64,000 nt of DNA, taken from Lepidodermella squamata (taxonomy: Eukaryota > Gastrotricha). Shown here in pieces: positions 24,084-36,663 of the stretch (positions within the stretch are counted from its first letter, which is position 1; each line of letters begins with the position of its first letter). The translations under genes and the position numbers were made by a program. Location of the stretch: assembly GCA_047495785.1 (NCBI GenBank), contig JBLDXI010000020.1:1364001-1428000 (forward strand). The letters run 5' to 3'. The notes under the pieces are model-generated. The model did not search any database. It saw only the letters and a program-made list of their open reading frames with translations, and was not told where the DNA came from.

Positions 24084-25684
24084 TCAAGCAGCTGGAATAT
24101 TCTTTATTTCCGGAAGCAAATTCGTCCATAAATCGATCATTTGCTGCTGCGTGTCGGCTAGGCGTTCAAGATAAGCGGTAGAAAATCGGACAAAGTCTTT
24201 CGCACGGCCACTCTCGAATCGGGCAATTTCCTCACGAAGAGTTTCTGACATCTTCTCACATTCACTTTTGCTCCTCTCCAGCTGCTGGTTCAGCTGGTCG
24301 CATTCCTCAGATAACGCTTGGACCTTGTCAGGAACTGCCGGGCTCTGAAGCTCAGCGCGAGCTTTTGCCTCTCGTTTGCTGTTCAGCTTCTGGTCCAACT
24401 CTTTTGAGCGACGGTACGCTTTGCAGCGTTCTTCGAAAACGCCTCGAATAGCGACAAGCCAGCGAACGTAATCGCTTACCTGCTCAGCAAACAGCATTCC
24501 GTCAGCTTCACTCTGGGCCTGGCGAACCTCGTGCAAACGCTCAGTTGCCTCGGCCAGCTGAGACAAAGCGCGTGAGAGTCCATTGTTTTCCTCCGCGTTA
24601 GCGAGCAGCCGGAGGGCAGCGCCAAGAGAAGCAACACCCTGAGCTGCTTCATGTCGACAAATTTGCATGGTTTCAGCAGCATCGACCAACTTTTTCAGCT
24701 GGTTTTCCAAAACTGAAATTTGCTCCAAGCGCTCATCAAACCAGGGATCTGGGTCGTCGAAAGTTACAACAACTCCAGAAACTGTGTTGGAAACACGACT
24801 GAACAAGCGTTTAATTCCAGCAGTGCTTAGTGCCGATGTTTCGCTTGCTTTTTTCAAATCTCCACTTTGGGTCAAAAAGTCGCGGAGGTCTGGATCTTGA
24901 CGGTACAAGGTGTTAGATGCCAAACGCTGCATAAAGCGTTCCAAGGCACCACGGCGGCGGTTAATAAACTCAACGCTATTCGCGTTTTGATCCTTGGTGA
25001 ATTTGGTAGTGGTTGTTCCAATCATGTCTTTCTCTGGTGGCGGCGGCACAATCCGACCATATGGCGCGTACTTTTCCTTGAGCTTATTGAACAAGCCGAG
25101 AAAATCACTGTAGCGCCTGTAAACTTCGAATTGCCGACCTCCGAAGAACGGCAGACTTGTGATAGTGGTGACCTTGTAAACTACGTAAGAACCCATACCG
25201 TCACCTCGCTTTTGTGGATCGACGACAGTAATCTGTAAGTCGCCATCGTTAACAGTAGTTGGAATGCTACCACTGGTATTGGCGGTGACTCGAACAACCG
25301 AGGGAACTTCTTTCACAGGGGTTGATTCGGGAGTCAGTTTCACTTCAACTTCCTGAGGTGCAGCAAGTGGTGAATCGCGTAGATGCTCTTCGGATTTGTG
25401 GCTTCCGATGCTTTGATCAGATGGCTGGTTCAAATAATCTTCATGGCTGCCGCTATCACCTGGGAAATGTATATCAGTAAATGGAGAGATGATCAAATTA
25501 TGAGACTAACGGGTGTTGCTGACATTTTCGCCAATAGCACTTTTCCAAATGTCACCGTCATCTTCCTCTTGAGGTTTAGGCTACAAAATAAAAGCTAAAA
25601 TGAGAAAATCAACTCGGCAAAACTTGTGCATACCGATGAATCGAACAAATCGCCCTCAGCTTTAACATCGTCAGCGTTCATCAT
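24084..25684 (-). CDS. SNX1: Sorting nexin 1/2 (retromer SNX-BAR)
   Basis: Three exons: 25684-25634, 25580-25511 and 25459-24084, about 498 residues. After an acidic N-terminus, the PX domain covers about residues 95-215, with the phosphoinositide-binding RRYSDFLGLFNKL and IVPPPPEKD. A linker with the WFDERL segment and a long C-terminal BAR coiled coil follow. Order and length match SNX1/SNX2, which dimerise with SNX5/6 and tubulate endosomes for retromer-linked retrieval. The start MMNADD is in a short first exon preceded by an AG at 25711-25710. SNX1 versus SNX2 cannot be separated; invertebrates usually have one such gene. Confidence 0.94.
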
Positions 25685-26639
25685 CTTTAAACAAGTTTTC
25701 ACGTCAAATCTAGTGAGAAATGGAGCATTCATGTCGTTATAAAATAAATTGAAGTTTGAATGCCATCAGCCCAAAGCTTGTGTGAGCGAATTAAAGCCGT
25801 CGAGTGAGCAGTGAGTAACTTCTTGGGTCTCCAGAGTCAATGGTTGGGAATACACACTTCACAACTTGGCTTTGTTTTTAGTTGGAATTTTTAGAAAGTT
25901 GTGGGTCCCCAAGTAATGAAGACAGGTAAGCAGATAGAAGATGCGGATAGGTAAGTACACATACTGAACGGTTGAGAATTATTTAGCAACAGCTCAGAAG
26001 GGGAAGGGGATGAATATTTTGCGGGCAAAGCTTGAAAACTCATAGCTAGCAAGCTGAAAATCGGTTCAAGGTTCAAGCCTGCTTCCTGACAATTTGCAAT
26101 TATGTCCATGCAAAAAAAATTCGCGGCGAAACAATCACGACTCACAAGCCAGCTTGACGAGCTTGGCGAAACCAAGGACACCTACGAAGCGCGCGCAAAC
26201 AAGCGCAACTACTTAAAGACATTATTGCAAAACTTTACCAAATTGATATATTTACTTCGGAATAAATTTTAAAACAATTTATCGAAAATTTATTATTTAA
26301 TATACGTGAAAAAACGCAAAAAAATGTAACTTGACAACGCGCGAGCGCTTCTCTTGCGAATCCTTGAGAAAACGGAGCAATGCGAAGGAGGCGAATCGCT
26401 TTGAAGTTCGAAGCCGGTTATAGGGTGCATATGTCGGTTGGCGAATGTTCTCTGAAGATACTCCAGTCTTTACTTACCTTTACGGGGTTTAGCGTTTCGC
26501 TGATTTGAACCAAAGTTTGCTATTTTAACACGTCTTTAGCTGGTTTAAAACAGAGATACCTATCTCAGCAAAAAAGTATCATACCAAATAAGTACCAAAG
26601 GCGGTAAATGACAGCCCAAAAGATTGTTATTATGTTAGA
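25685..26639. other. Intergenic; one small unsupported ORF
   Basis: SNX upstream region and AT-rich spacer before the retrotransposon relic. Apart from the 56-codon frame listed separately, I see no gene. Confidence 0.4.
26102..26272 (+). CDS. Possible small helical ORF (56 aa)
   Basis: An ATG-started frame with an in-frame stop just upstream. The product is lysine-rich and looks helical (RLTSQLDELGETKDTYEARA). It has no known domain, and no homologue comes to mind. It could be chance or a terminal exon of an unrecognised gene. Confidence 0.2.
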   Translation: MSMQKKFAAKQSRLTSQLDELGETKDTYEARANKRNYLKTLLQNFTKLIYLLRNKF

Positions 26640-27530
26640 TAGTCACGCTTTTTTCGCGTATTCTGATCAACTCTACATATTTATAGTTATAGGTTTCCGA
26701 TAGCCGGGATAAGGCTGTAGGCGTGGTCGTGGTGGACACGAAAGACCTTATTGAGTTTCCTAAGTTATGATCAGTTTCGGTGATGTGACTAGAGCTCTGC
26801 CGAGATGTTTCTTCTTGCCGGGCTTGAGGCTTGACGAAGTTATTCATGGTCAATTGGACTGCGGCATATCAGGGTTTGGGAAGAGCATGACCAAAATATC
26901 GCCACCACATCAGATAACTTGACCGTGTTAGTCTTCGCATAGACGTCCTAGTTGCTGATGGTGTTGGGGCATCTGATGCCCAGCAACCTTCGTAGCTGTT
27001 TGCGATGATGCGAGTCAAGGCGGTTCCATAGCGTTTTGGTGAGACCCAAGCATTATAAAGGCGGACTTCCCTTTCAACGGAGATGTAGCTCGAGCATATT
27101 CATAGCGATTCCATGTTGTTGAAGGCGATTGTTGAGCAGCGGATGCGATTTTCGACGTCTTCCTTATATCCCAGTAAGCTGCCCAGCTTATTCTCCGTTC
27201 TCTATTCACTTTCATCCTCGTTGCATCCACCACTTCCACTTTACTTGCTTTGCTTTTGTTCACCATCAAATTTTCCTCCGATAGTCTCGTTGCGGCGACA
27301 GTTTCGGTCTCATTAGCTTGTTCGATGCTGAGAGTGATGAAGTCGAAGCCATTTGTATAGATTAACTCGTCGCGTGGTTTTGGGATGTTTGAGGGTTCTG
27401 AGGCTCGCCTCAGGGTACATAATGAAGAGTACTGGTGATATTGAGTTTCCTTGCGGACTTCCCATGAGGGTTTCAATTTGTTCGGATGTGCTGCCGAATG
27501 AGACAGATGTTGAGCGTTGTGTTTTTCAGC
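26640..27530 (-). pseudogene. Decayed non-LTR retrotransposon reverse transcriptase
   Basis: Read on the minus strand across frameshifts and stops. The first block is GSPQGNSISPVLFIMY (about 27470-27420), the classical PQG box of LINE reverse transcriptases. After a frame change, FDFITLSIEQANETETVAA follows a YTNG where YADD would be expected, so the catalytic Asp pair is lost. NLMVNKSKASKVEVV and later RLDSHHRKQLRRLLGIRCPN (about 27005-26945) match the RT-distal part of such proteins, again in another frame. The copy is dead: several frames, internal stops and no 5' part or endonuclease. The family within non-LTR elements cannot be fixed. Confidence 0.8.
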
Positions 27531-27977
27531 AGAACGTGGATTAAGGATAGAGTTCTGATTCGATGCATTTCTTGTACCAGAGTTATTTATTAGTGACTTC
27601 GATTTTCTTTATGCCGGGTCGAAGCCAACATTCGTTGTATGCATACGATGAACTATATAATTATCCTTACCTTATCTTTACTTATTCTCATAACGATTAT
27701 TTGGACATCGATCGGGGAAAAATAACGTGCAGGGCCGAAAAGCTAGAAGTCGCACATGAACGGGTCGCCGCAATATTTAGGCGTCAGGTTGAAGTGCATA
27801 TAACAGAATCACTGTTAAACGGGTCATATGCGCAAGTCAAAAAAACAATTGAGTGAGGGGCATGATCTTTGTTATCCGTGATTTTATTTTGATCAGAGCT
27901 TAGTATTTTGAGTTCTTGACCTCGAGCTAAATTCGTAATTTTGGTTTGAATGTCTCTTTTCTCGATAGGACGTTATT
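27531..27977. other. Spacer upstream of BUD22-like gene
   Basis: Contains further weak coding-like sequence that may belong to the retro-element relic, then the promoter region of the next gene. TTTTCTCGATAG ending at 27968 lies 9 nt before the ATG and looks like a trans-splice acceptor. Confidence 0.4.
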
Positions 27978-29525
27978 ATGGCTTCTGTACCAGAAGTTAC
28001 TGGAGATGCAGATCCGTACGCTGCCTTCAGCGAGGCAAGCATGAGCGTTCCGGAGCTAAATAATTTCGTTGTTGGATTGGTAAAGCCTTTAAGAGATGCT
28101 CGGGTACGCGTTATCAGGCATCTCTCAAACAAGCTAAAAGCGATTCGTTCGAGGTAAGGTGTCAATTGTTAAATGATTTCCGCCTATTTTATAAACATTT
28201 CCTAATATATTTTTAGCAAAAAACCAGCTGAAGTGGTTGAAAAGAAAAGCAGGAATCTTGTGAGCGAAATCAAAGAGATAAAGGTATAAACTGATCTGAG
28301 ATTTCAATGAAGCTTCTAATAGAATTGTGCATTTTAGGCGCTCAAATTGGGAAAAGATGATGTGAAGCAGTTGTTAGCGACAGAATATACGGAAAAGCAT
28401 TTAAGCAAAGCTGACACGGCCGAAGAAAGAGCTTTAATCAGACTCGCTCTTCAGAAAAGCAAATTTCAGGAATCAGTATTGAAATTCCGACAAAGTCATG
28501 CTGATTGGGTTTCATTGACGGAATTTTTAAAGTCAAAACATGGCGGGCGCCGATTTCGCAAACGGAATGCTAAAATATCAGCTGAAAAGCTGGCAAAGTC
28601 GACTTTGGACGTGGCCGACAAACGCGCTCAAGAGTTGTATCGTGCGAATGACCAAAGACATCAGAGGAACAAACGACCAGCCCCAATGCAACCAGGAGAC
28701 GATCGGCGCATCGCTGCCGGTGTGCAATTAGAAACTGCAATTGCAGAATCACAAGACAACGAGAAGACTGTAACTGAGGTTGCCGATAAGGATTTGCCCG
28801 AGAAGAACAATGCTTCATCCACTTGGCTAAAAGCCATATTCAGCACCACCAAACAAAATGAAGTGATCGAAGCGAATGAACCTAGCGAAGCTATTGAATC
28901 GAAGCCGGTTAAGAAGGCGAAAGTCGAGACTCCACAACCTGAAATCAAAGATAATTCCGATGAAGGTGTAGTTGTTAAGCTGGATGCTAAGATGCTGAGC
29001 AAATCTTCTGCGTCTGATGCGATTTTTGCGTTGCCCATTGATCGAAAGCGCGAGCAGAGTGCGAAAAAACCTGAAAAGAAGGAAGAAAAGGAGCCAAATG
29101 AAGCTACTGAAGATGGTGATGGCGGTGATTTTTTCATGTCATTAGATGCCGATGATGGCAATGAAATCAGCCGAAGCGGAGGGAAGCAACTTACCCTTCA
29201 AGATTTGGGAGATGTGGGTGCCGATACTCGTAAATGGATGGGTGGTGGACGTGGTGGACGCGGTGGCGGTAATTTTCGAGGTTCCAGTCATGTTCGCGGT
29301 AGGGGCGGACCCCATCAATCATTCGACTCTCAGCGTGGCAGTCGTGGTGGTTATTCTGCAGGCTCAAGGGGTAGCCGAACACAAGCGGAGCCCCCAAAAC
29401 CCGCCGAAAAGTTACACGGCTCGTGGGAGGCTCGTAAACAGCAAAGAGATGAGCAGAAAATCAGAATTCCGCCTGCAGGGCTTGCGATGCCGAAGAAGCA
29501 TATAACTTTCGGCGATGACGATTAA
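27978..29525 (+). CDS. BUD22/SRFBP1-like nucleolar protein
   Basis: Three exons, 27978-28153, 28217-28283 and 28338-29525, about 476 residues. The N-terminal BUD22 region reads LNNFVVGLVKPLRDARVRVI, IRHLSNKLKAIRS, then an ERALIRLALQKSKFQESV block as in SRFBP1. The middle is Lys/Glu-rich. An RGG-like segment (RGGRGGGNFRG and later RGSRGG) precedes the end, where LHGSWEARKQQRDEQ and a final ITFGDDD resemble the SRFBP1/Bud22 C-terminus (HPSWEA...KITFDD). Yeast Bud22 is needed for small-subunit rRNA processing; SRFBP1 also binds SRF. Nucleolar or nuclear location is inferred. An AATAAA follows the stop at about 29600. Confidence 0.82.
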
Positions 29526-29750
29526 AAATCTTTGTTTTGCTTCCTTAAAAAATTATTATAGTCTTTCTGGCCTGGACTTTTACATTCTGTGCAAAGAAAT
29601 AAACGCTCAATGATTTTAAATCTGACAAGGTTTTATTAAACACTTTAAACGTGGCTTCTCAGAAAATTTGAAGAGAGAAACCGTGAATATGTATTTTACA
29701 TTTCATTGCGGGTACGAATATCGCGGGATATTTGGCAGTTTTCCATGTAT

Positions 29751-31953
29751 CTACAGTTGAACCGAACTAGCGAAGGCAAACGTGAAAAGCGAAGAGATGA
29801 CAAGCACAAACACAAAAGAAAGTGGCGCTGTCCAAATAGCCAAGTAACTCGGCGAATTATTCTGCTTCGCATTCGGAACAGCCTCATCTGAGCTTTGAGT
29901 GTCGATCAAACGTTCGTGCCAGTTGATTGCCAAAAACGCGAGAAAGGTAACTTGAAGAGCGATCAAGCTTTGAATTAAAACGCGACGGCGCAACATCTTC
30001 GGATCAGCATTGATAAAGCTATCCCAGATGGAACTTTTTCTTCGCTCAACAGGAATTGTCGAGGGTGAAGACATTGTTCGACAGATAGGAATTGCTTGAG
30101 GGCTAGCCAGCGAGCTTGAGGAAGAGTTATTATTCGATTCCCCGTTATTTTCAGGAACCTCTAAATTGCAACTATTGAACGAAACCCTAGGCGGTGCGTC
30201 TAATATCGAAATTTTCTGCTCCGGCTGATCAGGCACATTCGAAAGCACATTGAAGCTATCATCATTACCAGCACCGACAGACGAAGCAGAGGCTTCAATA
30301 GTCGCAGCTTGATTTAGAAGTTCCTGAACCAGAGGTTTATCGATTGAACCTTCCTTCAAGCTATCAGGGCTAACGTTTTCAATTTGCTGATAATTATTTT
30401 CTTGGCTTGGCCCTCCGCTCCGGATAACCAGCTGGCGTCGGTTGACAGGCGGTGTAGGTTCCTCTACCGCAAATGACGGCGATTCAGCTTCGTCCGGCAA
30501 ATCGATGTAACGGCGGTTCATTGACGAAGTGGACACGACTGACGGTTCTGCGAAAGTGATTTGTGTCGCCATCGGCTGCGGAATTTCTTCATCTTCGAAG
30601 CTTGACGGCGGCTCGTCCTCGCTTTTGCTTTGAACGGGAGTGATGCAAAACTGGCGCCAATGCGGCGGGTCGTTATTGATGACAGTGCGAACTGTGGCAT
30701 TACTACATGGGACGTTCACTGAGCCTGAGATTTCCTCCAACTCATTATTCGCTTGATCCTCCATCCACGACTCCGAAAGTTCACTGTTCGTGGATACCGA
30801 TGCTAAATCATAACAATTACTATGAAATTAGTTGATGCATTTCGATTAAAATATTACCATCGAGAGGCGTGTAGCTGTTATTTGTGGCTGTCGAGGCTGA
30901 ATCACACGTTTCAGCGAGTGATAAACGGGCGGTCAAGTTGCCTTGCGACACGAATGATGATTGATCGTCCGACAGAGCAGATGAAATTTCTGCAGGGAAA
31001 CCAGACGCACTAGTTGGCGATAGGCTTCTTTGTGACAGACCCTCTTCTTGGCTCAAGTGTTCAGAGATTGTTGTTAATTCCCGGATCATTTGCGCCTGAA
31101 GGTTAATTGCTGACGAAGCACCGCTGTTATCTGACGGTTGAGGTAATCTGGAACCTCCAATATTAGACGGAACGAAATTGCGATCGGCTAGAATAATAAA
31201 TTGGCAACAACAGGCATAATTTTGGTTACATTTTTACCTAACCACAAAATTACCTGATAATTTGAGCGAAGTAGTGGAAGAGCACGCGCCGAAACAGTTT
31301 TCCAGAATACACCGGTATATTCCCTGAGTTGAAATTAAAATTGAAGCTGCAAGTGATATAAATAGACAAAAGCAATACCTGGTCAGATTCACGGCATTTT
31401 TCAATCGTTAAGCGACATAAACCGGCCACAGCATCTAGCTCAAAACTGTAATTTTGATCCTCACTATCGGTTATGTCGTCATCATCCTTTGTCCACATAA
31501 TATCAGGAAGCGGGTTACCGTCAATTTGGCACTCCAAAATTGCTGCAATAAAATTAGATAGTTTGATTTAGCATAAACTTATTTGTGATTTAAGGTACCT
31601 GGAAAGCCAACATGACCGACGCTTTCTCGAGGCAACCTGATCAAAAATTCAGGGGCTGAAAAAGAAAAATTTCATAGATATAAAGAAATTACAACTGAAA
31701 GGTTACATTTTCCGTATCCAGAGGGCATGTAAGACCCGTTTGACCTTGGCTCTATCGAATACGCGAAAGGTGAATACAAGCCGGGAGTTGAAGAAGGCGA
31801 TGAACCGCCAACAAAGTCTGAGATTTGAGCACCACTAGAGCATCCGTTGTCTATTGTATACAATACAGGTTCGTTGCTGGTATCACCATCAACGTTGGTA
31901 TTATTTTTATTATTGCTGTTGGGCGCTTCCACAGATGAGGCAACGAGCGCCAT
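29751..31953 (-). CDS. Single Ig-domain protein with C-terminal membrane hairpin
   Basis: Six exons: 31953-31707, 31655-31599, 31542-31379, 31323-31254, 31187-30858 and 30802-29751, about 639 residues. There is no signal peptide. An I-set Ig domain covers about residues 83-180: PEFLIRLPRESVGHVGFPA, ILECQIDGNPLPDIMWTKD, then LCRLTIEKC and GIYRCILENCFGACS, with both Cys and the Trp. A long Ser/Glu/Asn-rich region follows. Near the C-terminus are two hydrophobic segments (LIQSLIALQVTFLAFLAINW and LSFVFVLVISSLFTFAFAS) about 25 residues apart, the second at the extreme end. The layout suggests an Ig domain facing the cytosol on an organelle or nuclear-envelope membrane, as in muscle or cytoskeletal Ig proteins; this is inference. 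I do not recognise a named orthologue. Confidence 0.78.
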
Positions 31954-34674
31954 AATTTGCCCGTTATATATAAAAAATGGCGAGGCAAGGCACTACAATA
32001 AAAACAATAGATATCGATAATATTTATAAATTTTCTAATGATTTTTGGCCCGTCGTTCTGTATAGAGTGTACAAATAGGAAAGTTGCATTATATTACCGA
32101 TTAGCTTTTTATTAGGAATATTTATTTGCGTTTGCTTTGCGCTAAAAATCGCCACGAGCTGAAGGTTCGAAAAAAAACGAGAAAACTACAATATAATGAG
32201 CGCGCAATTGTAGTCAACTCTCATCCCAGGTAATTTCTAAAGGCGTTTTCACAAGCATAATGGGTATGTTATTACGAAACGCGTTCCACTATTTCCGCAG
32301 CCGTTAAAAAAAGCTGAGGCGCTAGGCGTATGTTTTCCTAGTTATCCTCATGGCGCCTATTGGGCACCGGCGCAACGTCTATCAACAAGGCGGCAATCAA
32401 ACACAAAAGATAAATGGGGTTTGCCGTTGGGTATAGAAATATATCGATGAATTCGACTGAAGAGAAGTAAGAATACTGAAAACAACAAACATCGGCGAAC
32501 ATTCAAGACTGATGGTGTGGCAATGAGTAAAATAATAATAATAGAATCACAGCGTAATGAGGTATTTGTTGAAAACGAAAAGAGTTAGCGCGTGGTTATC
32601 GCGCCTATTAAATGCAACAATAAATGCCGGCGTTTTTACTCAGTTGAATGACTACAGCGAAAAGGCAACTGCCAGCCAACTGTAAGTTGGGCAGCTGAAA
32701 ATTACACGCAAGCGAATGTTCAGCCGCATGTTGCCGATGCGATCGCCGCGCATCTCGGCATAATTTCCATCCCCCAATACAAAATACGCAGCTAGTGCGC
32801 AAGAAATTACACAGATACGAGATCGAAAGGTATATCATCATCATTTCGATAGCCATGGCTATATTATGTTGATGCCTCGCCTACGGGGCTCTCCTGCTAT
32901 GCAGCGCCATGTTCGATCATTGTCCGATGTTTATTCGAACATTCGCTGTAGTGTAAATATTAAGGCGGAACACAAATACCTTCGGTTGTTTCTTTTTACT
33001 TTACTTGCAGTCAATTTACAAAATTAATGACTGCGCTATTATGAAATATCCGACTGCTCTACACGTTCTATCGCGATTCTGCAGCTTTCAGAGGCGGCAA
33101 AGCGCGAGATGCTTTCAATAAAAGCCCCACATCTGCGCTATATAGCTGTAACCCCCAGCATCTTGAACATCGGAAGGTAACTTGTATTTGGGCGTACAAG
33201 TTGCGCGTTCGGTGTTTACTACACGTGTTTGTTTTGGATCATGTGAAGTCTACGAGGTGAGAAGCAAATATTGATGAATCTTTCTTTAGATAATAAAAAA
33301 TTGATGGCGGGTAAGCCTTATTCGCACGAGCCTGGGTGCAAGTGAATAATCGTTGCTTAGGCCAATAGTAAGCCTTGATAAAAATACAGCTGTTCATAAT
33401 TTGGACTCCGAAGAATTAGGATTCCACAATTTCGTCAATGGAAACGCCCTATATTGAAATAACTGAATCTGATAATGACTTGCCACCGGCATTAGCACAC
33501 TACAGGTCGCATCGAGTTGGCGCCTACAACAACATAAGGACTTTCAGCCGTATCGCAATAATCGGAGATTGCCATACGGAAAGCTGTTTAAATCAATTGA
33601 TAAATGGCGTTGTTCCGTTCTCTTTGGGAAAATGAGAAATATTAATACAGATAACGAATCATTTTGATGTTTTATTCTTTTAGCACACGACTTTGGCAGA
33701 TACATATAGATAAGTCCAATAAATTTCATCCAACAATTTCCTTATATAAAAGAGGCAAGGCAACTCCACACAAAACGGCAAAGTACCCCATATACGCGCT
33801 CGATTCATGCGCTATATCGTTGATCGTTCTCCAGCAAATATCTCTGAGTGTATGCAAGATATTTAAGGCACAAGAGTATGAATAAATATCGACAAAGGAT
33901 TATTTCACGCATTTTGTATTTAATCAAAGTCCAAAAAATCATTATGAATAAAAGCGATTGTTAGAGATCATATGAACGCATATAGCGCCAGAAAGGGGTA
34001 CATGAAAAGAAAATATTTATATAACACAATGACTGCAATTATATCAGCTGAACCTGATTCAGGATAAAATACCATTCGTCTCAAGAATTCGCTAAGGCGG
34101 TCGAAAATTGGGTTTAACAGAGTTTGAAGGAATGCCACTTCAAAGCGTCACTTCAACGTGAATAAAATGCGCATTAACTCAAGATGTTGAAACGTGCAAA
34201 CTTCAAAGGAGTTTTATGGCTTCATCTTGGCATCATTCAAACTTAAAGAAAGTTATTACTGTGACCGGGAAACATATATTGAATATTCATGAGAATAGTT
34301 CGAAGAGGACACGCAGATATTTTTTTATCCACGCTATCAGAAATGAAGTGAAGAAAGACATGAAAAAGTGAATCAGATTTTAGGAAAGGGAGTGCTTCCA
34401 TCCCGAAGTGCGGCGCAAACTTTAGGGAGAATCTATTCAAATTCATCTCTAATAACTGCTCCCTCAAAATCTAAGCAGCAGTCGGCTTCTTTGGAACTAC
34501 TCACCGGTACACATTAACAGCAGTCGCCAACTTCTTAAGCAATATTACGGTTTTTTGCAAGTCGATGAAGGTCAAATCAAGTCAGGACGTGACTATACAG
34601 GTCGTTTAATAACTCATACAAGAAGCACCGAGATTGTCAGCATGAAGACTTTTGTAATGCAAAGTCGTGTATTG
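31954..34674. other. Large intergenic region, no convincing gene
   Basis: About 2.7 kb of mixed composition. A TATATAG-like element near 33140 and the frame 33438-33635 (plus) were examined; neither has support from domains or splicing. It may hold regulatory DNA for the flanking minus-strand genes. Confidence 0.4.
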
Positions 34675-35816
34675 TTACCGGTCGTTGTGAACGAATGTGA
34701 AAGTTGCTTCGAGCGGGCGCGGCTCGTCTTCGATTATCACGGGTGTAACCGGCCGCTCCATGTCACTCGGTAAGTCGTCTAGCCAGGCTTTAACGCGCTG
34801 AAAAAGCTCGGTATTTTGGCTCGCGGCTATCAGCGACAGCTCCACAGTTCCATCGTACTCGTCGTCCACGACGCCTTCCTTCAACGGACGCATGGCCGGA
34901 TGGCGACGAGCGGCACCTGATCAGCAAGCGAATTAATTGAAATGTATAAAAATAGACATTATTAAAACGCATTTTCATGCAAATGTGCATTAATTATTAA
35001 CCGATTTGAAAGTGCACTTGTGAGCCACGCGGGGTTGTTGCAGGGGTCGTAGTTGATGAACAGCCAGCAAACATCGTGGTGTTATTGCGAGTTAACGTAC
35101 CAATCACACCGGGGTTGGTCGACGTTCGTCGCGCCGACGAATTAACTGCACCTGAATTACGATTGGCTTGATCAACCATGCAATTCAAGAAACCTTCCCA
35201 AGTCTGAAATAGATTCGAGATAAAAAAGCTCCTCAATATCATGAGATGTAACGCAAACCGAAGCTCTTTTAATATTCCCATTCGCACCATTGCTGCCACG
35301 CGGAGTGGCGTTAATGCTCGACGTGGACTGGCCAAGGGTTACAGAAGTTTTCGTGGCTAATTTACTAGCATCTGTGCCACCATTCGTATCCAAGCTTTCG
35401 GAGGATTGTTTTGTCAGAAAATTTGAATGGTGTCCATTAGAAACGGCAGGAAAGTGCTGAGCCCCGGAGGCATTCGACGAAGATAAAGTTTTACTGCTTC
35501 GACCGCCCCCAGTAGTCGCGTTGCCACCCTTGTTAATCGTCAGAACTGGAAAAATGAACACAATTTATTTATGTTTTCCTTTGATAACCTCAATATTCTT
35601 ACTTTTTGCATCGGCGTCTTCTTCATCACTGTGCGTTTTCAGCCCAACGTGCCCTGTATGGTTCTGTTTGCTCTTGGAAGGACTTTTCAATCGAGGAAAC
35701 TCGCAGAAATCTGATTTTTTCATTTCATCCAGAGATGGCTTAAGTGCATTTAGATTGACACAATTATGGGCAGCTTCTGATGTTGGGATGGATTTGTAGC
35801 GTTGCGTAATAAGCAT
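34675..35816 (-). CDS. Uncharacterised disordered protein
   Basis: Four exons fit phase: 35816-35603, 35545-35259, 35203-35002 and 34916-34675, about 314 residues. I do not recognise it. The N-terminus (QRYKSIPTSEAAHNCVNLNAL) is the most ordered-looking part; the middle is Ser/Thr/Gly/Asn-rich; the C-terminus reads YDGTVELSLIAASQN, VKAWLDDLPSDMERP and ATFTFVHN and could form a small fold. No signal peptide or membrane span. The second intron uses donor GTTTGC; retaining it would stay open for about 20 codons, so that junction is less sure. TTATTCAG ending at 35826 sits 9 nt before the ATG, supporting the start. Confidence 0.6.
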
Positions 35817-36663
35817 ATCGGTGAACTGAATAACACGACGTTAGCATAAATCACTGTCTATATCTTCGATTGTAGTCCGAAAAGACCAAGTTTTCATACG
35901 TCAAATACTAGTCCTAGAAAAAGCAATGCAAAAATAGCATTAACTATTTTACTGAGTTTTGCTCAAAAATAATATGTTCCGGGGCCAAAATAAGAAAACA
36001 GCCGCTCGGCGGAAATAGAAGTAAGAGGAGGAGTATTTCTAAGGCTGAACTTCAAGAGCACAATAAGTCATATACTCCACGCATAGAGAAACACATGCCC
36101 ATTTTTGCCCGACAAAGCATAGCTCAAGCTATAACGATTTTCGGCGCAGCAACTGCGAAAGGTGCGAGGCGAGATATGATGGAAATCGCGATTGTAAATT
36201 AAAAAAACCGATACAACAAATTTTATCGATTGCGCTATACAAAACAATGTCAAAAAACCTTTCCAGGTATACGAAACTTATTGAGCGTCGTTATTATCAC
36301 TGTTTAGCTTGCGAATCGACGATCGCAAGTTTTGTAGGAAGGCATTAGGTATTCACGTGAATCGCCTTTCAATGAGAAAGATATATCGATGCGTAGAGTG
36401 CATTCAGAGTGATGGAATACTTTGACCTCTAGTTGACAAAAAAAAATCGTCAAGAAACATTAAATCATTGAAAGCATTCACTCTTGCAGACAGTCTTTCA
36501 AACATTCAGACTTCGGGCTCTATTTCTGTCGAGTGCCGTTTTTCGAATCTTGCTGAATAATACTCACAGTGTAATTAACCGACTGTGAAGTTGAATACAT
36601 GCGCAAAGCTTCTTTCACCGAGAATCTCAGTAAATGAGCCGCAGCGCGTATGTTTCGCTCACA
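35817..36663. other. Intergenic spacer
   Basis: Between two minus-strand genes. It includes the promoter of the uncharacterised gene and the 3' UTR of the cadherin gene. AT-rich, with no coding signal recognised. Confidence 0.4.

Noticed and set aside
28661-29161. 166-codon minus-strand frame opposite the BUD22-like gene
   Set aside because: Ser/Phe-rich mirror of a Lys/Glu-rich coding exon; no independent evidence.
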